DNA of 38,911 nt from Oscillospiraceae bacterium (GTDB lineage: Bacteria > Bacillota > Clostridia > Oscillospirales > Oscillospiraceae): the NCBI GenBank assembly GCA_018053145.1, contig JAGPMA010000021.1, forward strand, positions 1-38,911, in the 5' to 3' direction. The first letter of the stretch is position 1, and every line of letters begins with the position of its first letter. A program made the translations under genes and the position numbers. The notes beneath the pieces were generated by a model that searched no databases, was not told the DNA's origin, and saw nothing but the letters and a program-made list of their open reading frames with translations. Shown one piece after another: positions 25,285 through 33,787 of the stretch.

Positions 25285-25401
25285 CATTACGCACGGAGTT
25301 GGATTGTTTTCTCAGTGGCCGTTTCTGAAAATTTTTCATTGCGGTTTGGGCTAACAAGTTGATTACTCCGGAGGAAAAAACAAAATTTAGGAGGAACACA
25401 A
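25285..25401 (+). promoter_or_regulatory. Long rpsB 5' leader
   Basis: About 117 untranslated bases separate the inferred transcription start from the rpsB ATG. The ATG is preceded by two purine-rich boxes, CGGAGG (25370-25375) and TTAGGAGG near 25388-25395. The rest of the 25082-25401 gap has only the pyc terminator and a small GCCC/GGGC stem near 25134. S2 autoregulates rpsB through its leader in several bacteria, so a regulatory fold is plausible but not shown. Confidence 0.4.
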
Positions 25402-26154
25402 ATGTCAGTAGTATCAATGAAACAGCTTTTGGAGGCAGGCGTTCACTTCGGTCACCAGACCAGAAGATGGAACCCTAAGATGGCCGAATACATCTACATG
25501 GAGCGTAACGGCATCTATATCATTGACCTTCAGAAAACCGTAAAGAAGCTTGAGGAGTCCTACAACTTCGCCCGCGACATCGCCGCAAAGGGCGAGAGCA
25601 TTCTTTTCGTCGGCACCAAGAAGCAGGCTCAGGACGCAGTCCGCGAGGAAGCTGCGCGCGTTGGAATGTACTACGTCAACGCTCGTTGGCTCGGCGGAAT
25701 GCTCACAAACTTCAAAACCATGCGCACCCGTATCGACCGTCTTGCACAGCTGCGCAAGATGCAGGAAGACGGCACCTTTGATATGCTCCCCAAGAAGGAA
25801 GTTATCAAGCTCACAAACGAAATCACAAAGCTCGAGAAATATCTCGGCGGCGTTAAGGAAATGAAAAAGCTTCCCGGCGCTCTGTTTGTTGTTGACCCCC
25901 GTAAGGAGCACAACGCAATCGCAGAAGCACGCAAGCTGCACATCCCCATTATCGCTATTGTCGATACGAACTGCGACCCCGATGAAATCGACTATGTTAT
26001 CCCCGGCAACGATGACGCTATCCGTGCTATCCGCCTGATTGCTGCCGCAATGGCAAGCGCTGTTCAGGAAGGCCGTCAGGGACAGGACGCTCCTGTTGAA
26101 GTTAAGGCAGCTGTTGAGGCACCTGTCGCTGCAGAAGCACCGGTCGAAGCTTAA
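25402..26154 (+). CDS. rpsB: 30S ribosomal protein S2
   Basis: A 250-residue small-subunit protein. The opening [24 protein letters not shown] is the family signature, and the second signature, [19 protein letters not shown], is also present. The C-terminus extends in an alanine/glutamate/valine-rich tail, common in clostridial S2. It starts 8 bp after a strong AGGAGG site and leads the rpsB-tsf operon. Confidence 0.99.
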   Translation: MSVVSMKQLLEAGVHFGHQTRRWNPKMAEYIYMERNGIYIIDLQKTVKKLEESYNFARDIAAKGESILFVGTKKQAQDAVREEAARVGMYYVNARWLGGMLTNFKTMRTRIDRLAQLRKMQEDGTFDMLPKKEVIKLTNEITKLEKYLGGVKEMKKLPGALFVVDPRKEHNAIAEARKLHIPIIAIVDTNCDPDEIDYVIPGNDDAIRAIRLIAAAMASAVQEGRQGQDAPVEVKAAVEAPVAAEAPVEA

Positions 26155-26276
26155 TTGCAAATTGCGCAGGATAGAGTTTCTCCCTCCTGCGAAAAAGCTT
26201 GGCGCAGTTTTTGATTTGCGTCGCATATAGGGTTAAACCCCACCAGACAAAATATACACGAGAGGAAGAATTAAAT

Positions 26277-27200
26277 ATGGCATTTTCAGCACAGGATGTT
26301 AAGAATTTGCGTGAAATGACCGGCGTTGGCATGATGGACTGCAAAAAGGCCCTTACAGAAGCCGACGGAGATATGGACAAGGCTGTTGAGTGGCTCCGCG
26401 AAAAGGGTCTTGCCGCCGCTCAGAAAAAGGCCGGCAGAATTGCTGCGGAAGGCGTTGCCTATGCAGATGTTATTGACGGTATCGGCGTTGTTGTCGAAGT
26501 CAACGCAGAAACCGACTTCGTTGGAAAAAACGAGTTGTTCATCGAATTCACAAAGAATGTTGCGCTTGTCGTAGCAAAAGAAAACCCCAAAGACCTCGAG
26601 GCACTTATGGCTTGCAAGTATCCCGGCGGTGACCTTACCGTTGAGCAGATTCAGCAGGAAAAGGTTCTCGTTATCGGTGAAAACATCAAGGTTCGTCGCT
26701 TTGTACGTTACGCTACCGGCTTCTCCATCCCCTATGTTCACATGGGCGGCCGTATCGGCGTTATAATCAACATGGAACTTCCCGCAGGCATCGAGGGCAA
26801 GTCAGAGGTTGTTGAGTTGGGTAAGGATTTGGCAATGCAGATTGCCGCTATGAACCCCTCATACCGCGACAAGAGCGATGTTGATCCTTCCGTAATCGAG
26901 AAGGAAAAGGAAATTCTCATGGTTCAGGCCAAGGAAGACCCCAAGAACGCATCAAAGCCCGAAGCAATCATCGAAAAGATGATTATGGGCCGCGTTGGTA
27001 AGTTCTATGAAGAGAACTGCCTCCTTCAGCAGGCCTTTGTCAAGGGAGATAAAATCTCTGTTGAGCAGCACATCGCTGAGGTATCTAAGACCGTTGGCGG
27101 AAAAATCGTAATCACAGGCTTTACCCGCTTTGAAAAAGGCGAGGGTATCGAAAAGAAGCAGGACGATTTCGCTGCCGAAATTGCAAGCCTCGTTAAATAA
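26277..27200 (+). CDS. tsf: Translation elongation factor Ts
   Basis: A 307-residue nucleotide exchange factor that recycles EF-Tu. The N-terminal UBA-like domain has LREMTGVGMMDCKKALTEA; the core follows with VNAETDFVGKNELF, the conserved TDFV contact to EF-Tu. The ATG at 26277 sits after GAGAGGAAG and gives the normal start; the frame runs open further upstream. It follows rpsB by 122 bp with a weak hairpin (26165-26191) between, which may balance expression of the two. Confidence 0.99.
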   Translation: MAFSAQDVKNLREMTGVGMMDCKKALTEADGDMDKAVEWLREKGLAAAQKKAGRIAAEGVAYADVIDGIGVVVEVNAETDFVGKNELFIEFTKNVALVVAKENPKDLEALMACKYPGGDLTVEQIQQEKVLVIGENIKVRRFVRYATGFSIPYVHMGGRIGVIINMELPAGIEGKSEVVELGKDLAMQIAAMNPSYRDKSDVDPSVIEKEKEILMVQAKEDPKNASKPEAIIEKMIMGRVGKFYEENCLLQQAFVKGDKISVEQHIAEVSKTVGGKIVITGFTRFEKGEGIEKKQDDFAAEIASLVK

Positions 27201-27215
27201 TAACGCATAATTTAA

Positions 27216-27250
27216 CCGCACCTGGAAATTTTCTCCGGTGCGGTTTTTTT
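27216..27250 (+). terminator. Terminator of tsf
   Basis: CCGCACC (27216-27222) pairs with GGTGCGG (27237-27243) and is followed by seven T. The convergent lipid kinase gene ends 6 bp beyond. Confidence 0.9.
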
Positions 27251-27255
27251 GTTTT

Positions 27256-28143
27256 TTAGTTAATAATGCTTATTGCTGAATGCATGGTTTGACACACAAC
27301 CTCATTGTGCGCTCCACCCGCTTCACCATCCCTTGTCCACTTAACAGGTTTTTCAAAGGTAAATTTAACATACTTGCTTTGGAGCATCAAAATTTGGTTG
27401 CCCGATAAATTTCGGGTGAGAATACTCGAGATTATTTTGTTCATTTCAATGACATTCGTGGGGTTTCTAACCAAAATGACCTCTAATAATCCGTCATTAA
27501 GCTCGATAGCAGAATTTTTTAGCTTTACTATTCCTCCCACGGATTTAGTGTTTGAAACGCTGCCAAAGAGTAGGTCTGCCTCAATTACTCCATCGTCATA
27601 CTCCACAATGGTCGGGTATGCGCTTAGCTTTGGAAGCTGCGCCATTCCTTGAAGCACATAGGCGAGATGCCCCAGCACCTGCTTGTTCTCGCGCGGAGTT
27701 TCATAACTTACCTCTGTGAACGCTCCGAAAGCTGCAATGTAAGTGAAATAGTCGTTTTCGTTAAAACTTCCAACATCTAAATCAATTGTTCTGCCGCGCA
27801 CTATCAGCTTTGCCGCCTGAACAGGATTTTTGGGTAAATCAAGCGACGCCGCAACATCATTTGCAGTTCCCTGCGGAATATAGCCCAGAGGCGGCGGTGA
27901 CGAAAGCTGTGCGAGACCCGCAACCGTTTCGCTCAGTGTTCCATCTCCTCCGACGCATACAACAACATCAAAGTCCTTAGCGTGCTCCAAAACCAATTTT
28001 GTTGCCTCGCCTGCTCCAAATGTGTAAAACACCGTAGGAACAAGCCCACCCTTATATAATACCTCCATTGCGGGACCAATCGCTAAAACGCCGCTGCCGT
28101 TTCCAGCTACTGGATTTAGTATTAGCATAAGCTTTTTGCTCAA
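27256..28143 (-). CDS. Diacylglycerol kinase family lipid kinase (DagK/YegS type)
   Basis: A 295-residue cytoplasmic lipid kinase. It has the nucleotide-binding GGDGTLSETV loop and the GYIPQGTANDVAASL block (usually GTGNDFA), plus a C-terminal beta-sandwich. Such enzymes recycle diacylglycerol into phosphatidic acid. The start is TTG at 28143, eight bases after GGAGG; an internal ATG five codons later has poorer spacing. Gene neighbours give no further clue. Confidence 0.9.
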   Translation of the reverse strand: MSKKLMLILNPVAGNGSGVLAIGPAMEVLYKGGLVPTVFYTFGAGEATKLVLEHAKDFDVVVCVGGDGTLSETVAGLAQLSSPPPLGYIPQGTANDVAASLDLPKNPVQAAKLIVRGRTIDLDVGSFNENDYFTYIAAFGAFTEVSYETPRENKQVLGHLAYVLQGMAQLPKLSAYPTIVEYDDGVIEADLLFGSVSNTKSVGGIVKLKNSAIELNDGLLEVILVRNPTNVIEMNKIISSILTRNLSGNQILMLQSKYVKFTFEKPVKWTRDGEAGGAHNEVVCQTMHSAISIIN

Positions 28144-28517
28144 GATACTCCCTCCAACTGCTTGTCTGTTTGTATTTCAATATTATTGTACAATCGACTT
28201 AAAAACGCACTATAAAATTTGATTATATATCATAGCCACACAGCGGCGTTATGATATATATTATTTCAATCCTGCGCAGCCGACCTTGTTGGCTTCATGC
28301 GCAATATAATGGCTGCTGTGCAGCCATTATATCTTTTCAATACGTTGTTGTCAATTTTGGAGGCTTGTCCTCGGTCAAATTTTGTTCGAGAGCTGCTTCG
28401 CAGGAAGAAACTCAAACCGCACAAAAGCGAAAAACATCAGGAGCTGCTTCCTGTTCACGCTTTGATGGCTCGAGCTTCTCCCTGATCTATTAATCTTCCG
28501 CCTAACTTTTACCCAGT
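28144..28517. other. Intergenic region with two inverted repeats
   Basis: These 374 bases between the lipid kinase and dpaB hold no convincing gene. Contents are a 10-bp AT-rich inverted repeat (28224-28233 with 28251-28260), a perfect 13-bp stem with 3-nt loop (28304-28316 with 28320-28332), and a GC-richer stretch (28330-28500) that is open in two plus-strand frames without ribosome binding sites. It could be a dispersed-repeat remnant. Confidence 0.5.
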
Positions 28518-29096
28518 TCATTTTGGCCCCAAAATTACCGGTTGGAGCTGCAGGCCATTTAACGCTGACTCAATTGCGTCGGCCGCAAGCGTAAGATCAG
28601 AAATCATTGAGGTCGGCTTTCCCTGCGGATCGTCCTGACGGAAGGGCACAAAGAAAATATTCTTGCGGTTTAGCAGCTCGCCTATATTCTTAGCATTCGC
28701 GCCCAACGCATCGTTTGTGGAGACTGCTATCACAATGGGTCTACCATTTCGTAGATGTGCCTTGCAGGCCATCGTAACCGCACTGTCGGCGATTCCGCAG
28801 GCAAGCTTTGCAAGCGTGTTTCCGGTACAAGGCGCGAGCGCCATAACATCAAAAAGCTTCTGTGGTCCCACAGGCTCGGCATCCGATATTGAACAGATAA
28901 TTTCCTTGCCCGTTATTTCGGCAAGGCGCGTCTTAACCGCTTGCGCACAACCGAAGCGAGTGTCCGTTTCCGCCGCACTTTCGGACATCACCACTGTCAA
29001 ATCGTATTTTTCAGAAAGGCTCTCGGCTATGGGCATAATCCTGTCGAAGGTGCAGTAGGATCCGCAGATTGCAAGCCCCAGTTTTGTTTTCGGCAT
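28518..29096 (-). CDS. dpaB: Dipicolinate synthase subunit B
   Basis: A 192-residue flavoprotein-like (UbiX/Dfp fold) subunit of spore dipicolinic acid synthase. The N-terminal GLAICGSYCTF and the CTGNTLAKLACGIADSAVTMACKAHLRN stretch are family signatures. With DpaA it oxidises the lysine-pathway intermediate to dipicolinate in the mother cell, later loaded into the spore as the calcium salt. It follows dpaA by 34 bp with its own AGGAGG site; the frame is intact, unlike the interrupted spoVFB of some bacilli. Confidence 0.95.
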   Translation of the reverse strand: MPKTKLGLAICGSYCTFDRIMPIAESLSEKYDLTVVMSESAAETDTRFGCAQAVKTRLAEITGKEIICSISDAEPVGPQKLFDVMALAPCTGNTLAKLACGIADSAVTMACKAHLRNGRPIVIAVSTNDALGANAKNIGELLNRKNIFFVPFRQDDPQGKPTSMISDLTLAADAIESALNGLQLQPVILGPK

Positions 29097-29130
29097 ATAA
29101 TAAAACCCTCCTATATTATCGGGGATAATA

Positions 29131-30000
29131 TTAAACTATCCCGCGCTTTTCCCTCATAATGTTCAAAACTGTCTCCTTGATGATTTTTCCCGCAGTAACG
29201 GGGGCGGTTTCCGCAGGAAGCCCCAACGCCCACAGCGTGTTAATATCCAGTTCCTTTGCGGCTTCAAAATCAAATCCACCGGGACGGGAGGCAAGGTCAA
29301 TACATAGAGTATCTTTTGACAGAAGCTTCAGCCGTTCACGCCCCATAACACGTGCCGGAACAGTATTAATAATTGTATCAAAGCGGCTTAGCTCCTCTCC
29401 CAGTAAGTGCGTATCCACAGCCTCGCACCCTGATGCTCTGATGTACGCCAAGTCCCCCGCATTTCTTGCGGAAACGGCAACGTGAGCGCCCAAAGCAAGC
29501 AAGCGCGTCGAGAGCATTTTCCCGATTCGTCCGTAACCGATGACAAGAATACGGCTGTCCCAAATTGTTATTGGTGAATTTTCAAGCAGCACGCCAATCG
29601 TTCCTTCGGCTGTTGCAAGAGCGTTTAGCGCAACAAGCTCCTCACGTAAAAAATAATCGACTAGGTCGAGACCCAGCTCCTTCGCGCTTATTATCAGCTT
29701 CTCACCGGGCATCCCTCCGCAAATTACTGCGGTTTTTGGCAGTGCGCGCAATATCTCCTCTGCATTATAATTGAATGCACTGAGTGGGGCATTTAGCCTG
29801 CCCCTCATATCCAGAACAGGCAGCGGCAAAATAACGCAGTCAGCATCCTGCGCGGAAGCACACGGCGAAAGCGCACAGCTTTTTATTAAGTCGGCGGGAG
29901 CTTCATCCAACGCAAAGCAACAAATTTCATGCCCCTCACTTTCCAGCAGAGCGGCAAGCCGGACAATGCGCATATCACCGCCGATTACGGCAAATTTCAT
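29131..30000 (-). CDS. dpaA: Dipicolinate synthase subunit A
   Basis: A 289-residue subunit with an N-terminal Rossmann-like domain (FAVIGGDMRIVRLAALLESEGHE) and a second dinucleotide-binding domain, ILVIGYGRIGKMLSTRLLALGAHV (about residues 151-174), as expected for the oxidoreductase partner of DpaB. CIDLASRPGGFDF near residue 236 is also typical. ATG at 30000 follows GGAAG. Its presence shows that the organism makes spores by the DpaAB route and not the EtfA route of some clostridia. Confidence 0.95.
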   Translation of the reverse strand: MKFAVIGGDMRIVRLAALLESEGHEICCFALDEAPADLIKSCALSPCASAQDADCVILPLPVLDMRGRLNAPLSAFNYNAEEILRALPKTAVICGGMPGEKLIISAKELGLDLVDYFLREELVALNALATAEGTIGVLLENSPITIWDSRILVIGYGRIGKMLSTRLLALGAHVAVSARNAGDLAYIRASGCEAVDTHLLGEELSRFDTIINTVPARVMGRERLKLLSKDTLCIDLASRPGGFDFEAAKELDINTLWALGLPAETAPVTAGKIIKETVLNIMREKRGIV

Positions 30001-30021
30001 AGTACCACTTCCTTCTCAATA

Positions 30022-30048
30022 CATAATATGACGCAGCCGCATTTAAGT
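30022..30048 (-). promoter_or_regulatory. Sigma-K-like promoter of dpaAB
   Basis: On the minus strand CATATTATG (30022-30030) resembles the sigma-K/sigma-E -10 CATAnnnTA, and AC (30047-30048) stands 16 bp upstream in the -35 place. dpaAB is under sigma-K control in studied sporeformers. The start codon lies about 20 bp downstream of the -10, so the leader would be very short. Confidence 0.45.
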
Positions 30049-30115
30049 GACAGCAGTATTGCAGGCACACGCTCCGTTTCTAATGCAATTTTAATCAAAT
30101 ACTGTCCTCTTTCTA

Positions 30116-30144
30116 ATGACTATCTTGCCATTATCAGTTATAAT
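30116..30144 (+). promoter_or_regulatory. Promoter of the ABC-2 exporter operon
   Basis: ATGACT (30116-30121, 4 of 6 consensus) and TATAAT (30139-30144) are 17 bp apart, 26 bp before the ATP-binding gene. The dpaAB promoter diverges from it. Confidence 0.5.
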
Positions 30145-30170
30145 TAGGGAAACAACATTAGGAGGAGCGC

Positions 30171-31085
30171 ATGGACAAAATAATTGAAGTCGAAGGGTTG
30201 CACAAGTCCTATGGCAGCATAAAGGCCGTTAACGGACTGGATTTTTATGTCGAGCGTGGCAAGCTGTTCGCATTTCTCGGCCCAAACGGAGCCGGAAAGT
30301 CGACCACCATTGATATGATATGTACATTTCTCAAGCCTGATAGCGGCAGCGTTACCGTAGATGGCTTTATGCTTGGAAAACAGGACACGGAAATCCGCAA
30401 AATCATCGGTGCGGTGTTTCAGGACGGACTGCTGGACGAGCTTTTGACCGTTGAGGAAAACCTTAAAATACGCGGTGGCTTTTACGGTCTTAAGGGCAAA
30501 AATCTCAAGGACGCAGTCGCATATACCGCCGAAACGACTGGCATTACGGAGATTTTAAAACGTCCCTACGGTAAGCTTTCCGGCGGACAGCGCAGGCGCT
30601 GCGATATTGCCAGAGCGCTGATAAACACTCCGAAAATCCTGTTTCTAGACGAGCCGACAACCGGACTTGACCCGCAAACACGAAGATATGTTTGGGACAC
30701 CATTACGGAAATTCGCAAGAAGAACGACACCACGGTTTTTCTGACAACGCATTACATGGAGGAAGCCGCTTGCGCTGACTATGTAATAGTCATCGATAAG
30801 GGCGAGATTTCCGCCCGTGGCACCCCCTCTGAGCTGAAAGAGAAATATTCAAACGACAGACTCGTAATTTCCTCCCACAAAACGAAGGAGATTGCGGGAA
30901 TTTTGGAGGGCTTAGGTTTTGCTTATAGTGTCGTCGCAGACACTGTATCTGTTCCACTCTCTTCAACTCTGGATTCTATACCCTTAATCGAAAGATTCCG
31001 TGAAGAAATCGAAAGCTTTGAGGTTGTTAAGGGCACAATGGATGATGCGTTCATCGCCATCACAGGAAAGGAGATTAGAGAATGA
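30171..31085 (+). CDS. ABC transporter ATP-binding protein (ABC-2 exporter)
   Basis: A 304-residue ATPase with Walker A GPNGAGKST (about 38-46), the signature LSGGQRRRCDIARAL, Walker B ILFLDEPTTGLDP and the H-loop TTHYMEE. The C-terminal 80 residues form the extra domain of the DrrA/NodI-like multidrug-export type. It starts after AGGAGGAG and overlaps the permease start by 4 bp (ATGA), so the two make one exporter. The cargo (antibiotic, lipid or polysaccharide) cannot be inferred. Confidence 0.95.
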   Translation: MDKIIEVEGLHKSYGSIKAVNGLDFYVERGKLFAFLGPNGAGKSTTIDMICTFLKPDSGSVTVDGFMLGKQDTEIRKIIGAVFQDGLLDELLTVEENLKIRGGFYGLKGKNLKDAVAYTAETTGITEILKRPYGKLSGGQRRRCDIARALINTPKILFLDEPTTGLDPQTRRYVWDTITEIRKKNDTTVFLTTHYMEEAACADYVIVIDKGEISARGTPSELKEKYSNDRLVISSHKTKEIAGILEGLGFAYSVVADTVSVPLSSTLDSIPLIERFREEIESFEVVKGTMDDAFIAITGKEIRE

Positions 31086-31936
31086 TTAGCTTTGGCATTC
31101 GAAACCTAAAGGTCTTCTTTAAGGACAAAAGCTCGGTTTTCTTTTCTCTGCTCGCAGTTTTTATTATTATCGGTCTTTACGCGCTTTTCCTCGGAGATGT
31201 TTGGACAAGCAACATGAGTGAAATAGCCGGCATTCGCTTTCTTATGGACAGTTGGATAATGGCAGGTCTGCTTGCGGTTACCTCCGTTACCACAACTATG
31301 GGCGCATACGGCATTATGGTCCAGGACAGGGAAAAGAAAATTACAAAGGATTTCGCCGCCTCTCCTGTCGGAAATAAAAACATCGTCGGCGGCTATATAA
31401 TCGGAGCCGTCATCATCGGAATTATAATGAGCCTTATCGCTCTTGCTATTGCGGAGCTTTATATCTTAGCCGGCGGTGGCGAGCTTTTGAGTGCATTCGC
31501 ACTTTTAAAGGTACTGGGCTCAATAATTTTGTGCACCCTATGCAACTCATCATTAGTCCTTTTTATGGTATCTTTTTTCAAAAGCAACAACGCTTTTGCG
31601 ACGGCCAGCACGATTATCGGAACGCTTATCGGTTTTTTGACCGGTGTTTATCTGCCGATAGGGCAGCTCCCAGAAAGCGTGCAGTTGATTATTAAGTGCT
31701 TCCCGCCTACACACGGAGCTGTACTGTTTCGTCAGGTTATGATGGAAGCCCCACTTGCAACAAGCTTCAACGGTGCCCCTGCTCAGGTGCTTAGTGAATT
31801 TGAAAACTCGATGGGTGTAACCATGCAATTTGGGGATACCTCGGTAACGCCGCTAACTAGTATTATAATTCTGCTTGCCACCGCCGCAGTGTTCTATACG
31901 TTGGCGCTGATTAACATATCAAGAAAACAAAAATAA
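31082..31936 (+). CDS. ABC-2 type permease
   Basis: A 284-residue membrane protein with six helices: the first around residues 18-38, then a pair in the 60-120 range, and a last group ending near residue 278. It has the ABC-2 family feature LTGVYLPIGQLPESVQLIIKCFPPTHGAVLFRQ between helices 5 and 6. It is translationally coupled to the ATPase and followed by a bidirectional terminator. Confidence 0.92.
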   Translation: MISFGIRNLKVFFKDKSSVFFSLLAVFIIIGLYALFLGDVWTSNMSEIAGIRFLMDSWIMAGLLAVTSVTTTMGAYGIMVQDREKKITKDFAASPVGNKNIVGGYIIGAVIIGIIMSLIALAIAELYILAGGGELLSAFALLKVLGSIILCTLCNSSLVLFMVSFFKSNNAFATASTIIGTLIGFLTGVYLPIGQLPESVQLIIKCFPPTHGAVLFRQVMMEAPLATSFNGAPAQVLSEFENSMGVTMQFGDTSVTPLTSIIILLATAAVFYTLALINISRKQK

Positions 31937-31952
31937 CACTTTAAAGCTAGTA

Positions 31953-31991
31953 AAATCCCCCGACCAATTAATTGGTCGGGGGATTTCTTTT
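31953..31991. terminator. Perfect bidirectional terminator
   Basis: A fully palindromic 34-bp sequence (31953-31986, symmetric about 31969/31970) with five C-G pairs is followed by T-rich sequence. It separates the convergent ABC-2 permease and metallophosphoesterase genes. Confidence 0.92.
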
Positions 31992-32012
31992 TACCACGAG
32001 CTTTAACCCAAA

Positions 32013-33392
32013 TTACGCAACGCCGCCAAGACTGAAGGTGACATTTCCGTCCGCAGGCTTCAAATCTACCCACAAGCCGTCGATAGCATATGAATACTGG
32101 GAATAGATGAATTTGCTCCAGAGGCTCAGCTTACTCTTATCGATTTCCACGCGAGCACTCGTTTCTTCGTTGCCGTTGTAATGCGCCATGAAGGCTTCGG
32201 AAATGGTGTCTGCTATGTAATCCGAGTCATCATCCGAAACATGATAGCCCTTAAGCGTATTATAAGCCTCGATATAGATAGTCTTTTTTACAAAGGCATC
32301 GGCATCAGCCGCAAAGCTTGCCCCGTAGCTGTCAATAAGGTGTTCTGTTTTATCAGTCAAGCTGTTATTCGAAATGGTGCAGAATCTCATGGAACAGGGA
32401 GCGGTGCTTAACGAACCTGTTTCAGCATCGTAAATGAAGCCCTGTTCGCCGTTGTCCTTCAATGAGATATCCTGTGCGTGATAGTGTCCTGTGAAGGCCA
32501 GACGAACACCATAGGAGGTGAGCAGCTTGCCGACGTATTTATAGTCGCTGAGTAGGTAATCGGGATGAAGCTTGCTCTGTCCCTCCCAATGCTCAACTAT
32601 TCCGTGATGCTCAAGGAGAATGACAGCCTTGCCTTCATCATTTGCCTGCTTAAGCACATCCTGAAGCCAATCGATTTGGTCCTGTGTCAGCTCGCCTGCC
32701 CAAACCTCTTCCGTATTAGGCTGGTTTTTTTCGTATTCATTGGTGTCCAGTGCTACAATCCAAAGACCGTCCTGGGGCTCGGCAACATAGCTCAAAGAAT
32801 TATCATCACGTAAAAGCGCATCACTATAACCAAAATTGTTATATATTTGTGCGAAATCTTCCGCCGAAACATTATCAACAGGTTCGGTACCGTCACCAAC
32901 GTATTTCACAGCGAGCGGATTGTTGACATCGTGGTTACCCGGCACGACAAAAACCTTTTTGCCTGCGTCAACGATGCGCTGGAGCTGTTCCGCAACCTTT
33001 TCGTGGTTAATCTTTTCTCCGTCTTTGGTGAGGTCCCCGCTGACAAGAACAAATTTAACGTCGGATTCAATAATCCTGTCAACAGCCAGCTCAAGGAGTT
33101 GAGCGCTTTCCTTTAAAAGCTTGCGGTCTGACGCCAAGCACTCTTCGAAGGCCGCGCCGGTCGTTCCAAGATCTGTATCATAATAATGAGTATCGCTGAT
33201 AACAGCAAAGCTTGTGTCAGGATAAGAAGCCATGTTTTCTCCCGAAACCTCGCCGTAGCTGTATGTATACTTTGGAAGAGTCGATATGTAGCCCGAAATC
33301 AGCTTGTAAATAACAAATCCAACGATAAGCGCCGCAACAACAATTAGTATAACATTTCTTACTATATGCTTTTTCTCTTTTACGGTTTCCAT
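32013..33392 (-). CDS. Membrane-anchored metallophosphoesterase
   Basis: A 459-residue calcineurin-like phosphoesterase anchored by one N-terminal helix (about 9-30) with the catalytic domain outside. All metal-binding motifs are there: ISDTHYYD (DxH), SGDLTKDGE (GD), PGNHDVN (GNHD), LEHHGI (H) and TGHYHAQD (GHxH). A C-terminal domain of about 150 residues follows, rich in aromatic and acidic residues. The ATG at 33392 follows CAGGAGG; the open frame upstream to 33644 has no ribosome binding site and was excluded. The substrate is unknown; extracellular nucleotide or phosphodiester hydrolysis is the usual guess. Confidence 0.9.
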   Translation of the reverse strand: METVKEKKHIVRNVILIVVAALIVGFVIYKLISGYISTLPKYTYSYGEVSGENMASYPDTSFAVISDTHYYDTDLGTTGAAFEECLASDRKLLKESAQLLELAVDRIIESDVKFVLVSGDLTKDGEKINHEKVAEQLQRIVDAGKKVFVVPGNHDVNNPLAVKYVGDGTEPVDNVSAEDFAQIYNNFGYSDALLRDDNSLSYVAEPQDGLWIVALDTNEYEKNQPNTEEVWAGELTQDQIDWLQDVLKQANDEGKAVILLEHHGIVEHWEGQSKLHPDYLLSDYKYVGKLLTSYGVRLAFTGHYHAQDISLKDNGEQGFIYDAETGSLSTAPCSMRFCTISNNSLTDKTEHLIDSYGASFAADADAFVKKTIYIEAYNTLKGYHVSDDDSDYIADTISEAFMAHYNGNEETSARVEIDKSKLSLWSKFIYSQYSYAIDGLWVDLKPADGNVTFSLGGVA

Positions 33393-33441
33393 TTGAAGCC
33401 TCCTGTTTGCTTTTTCTGAATGCCAAGTCATTTCTTGCCAT

Positions 33442-33470
33442 ATTATACATTCTTCTGTCAAGGTATGCAA
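33442..33470 (-). promoter_or_regulatory. Promoter of the metallophosphoesterase gene
   Basis: On the minus strand TTGCAT (33465-33470) and TATAAT (33442-33447) are 17 bp apart, about 50 bp before the ATG. Confidence 0.6.
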
Positions 33471-33701
33471 TGCCGTTACTGTAAAATAACCAAAATTATA
33501 TAAATAATATACATCGTCAAAACATATTGACGTTATTGAGATTACCACCGCCCCACTTGAATTGTATGTTTTCTGCTGCAAATAATATAACCGCAACGCT
33601 GAACGTTTAAAAATAATGTGTTTTTCAGACCTCTTTGAGCGCACTAAATGTTAATTAAGTGCAAATTGTCAACTTAGCTATGGCAAACACTTCCGGAACT
33701 G

Positions 33702-33730
33702 TTGCCAAGCAAGCAAAATAATCTTATAAT
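33702..33730 (+). promoter_or_regulatory. Promoter of the DUF2156-GNAT gene
   Basis: TTGCCA (33702-33707) and TATAAT (33725-33730) are 17 bp apart, with about 55 bp to the ATG. Confidence 0.7.
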
Positions 33731-33787
33731 ATAGGCATCGGATAAACAAAATATTACATATATAATAACGATAAGGGATTTTAGATT

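Larger units (their letters stand above)
33393..33787. other. Divergent promoter region
   Basis: These 395 bases separate the metallophosphoesterase from the DUF2156-GNAT gene and hold no gene of their own. They contain both promoters listed separately and a 6-bp inverted repeat, CGTCAA/TTGACG (33515-33520 with 33527-33532). The sequence is AT-rich throughout. Confidence 0.6.

Noticed and set aside
25414..26226. Minus-strand 270-codon frame over rpsB
   Set aside because: Mirror of the rpsB reading frame; no ribosome binding site or family similarity.
28251..28493. 80-codon plus-strand frame before dpaB
   Set aside because: It starts inside an inverted repeat without a ribosome binding site; a second overlapping frame is equally open. 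Repeat-derived sequence is more likely.
33515..33532. Small inverted repeat CGTCAA/TTGACG as an operator
   Set aside because: Six-base arms in AT-rich DNA are too short to claim without further copies.
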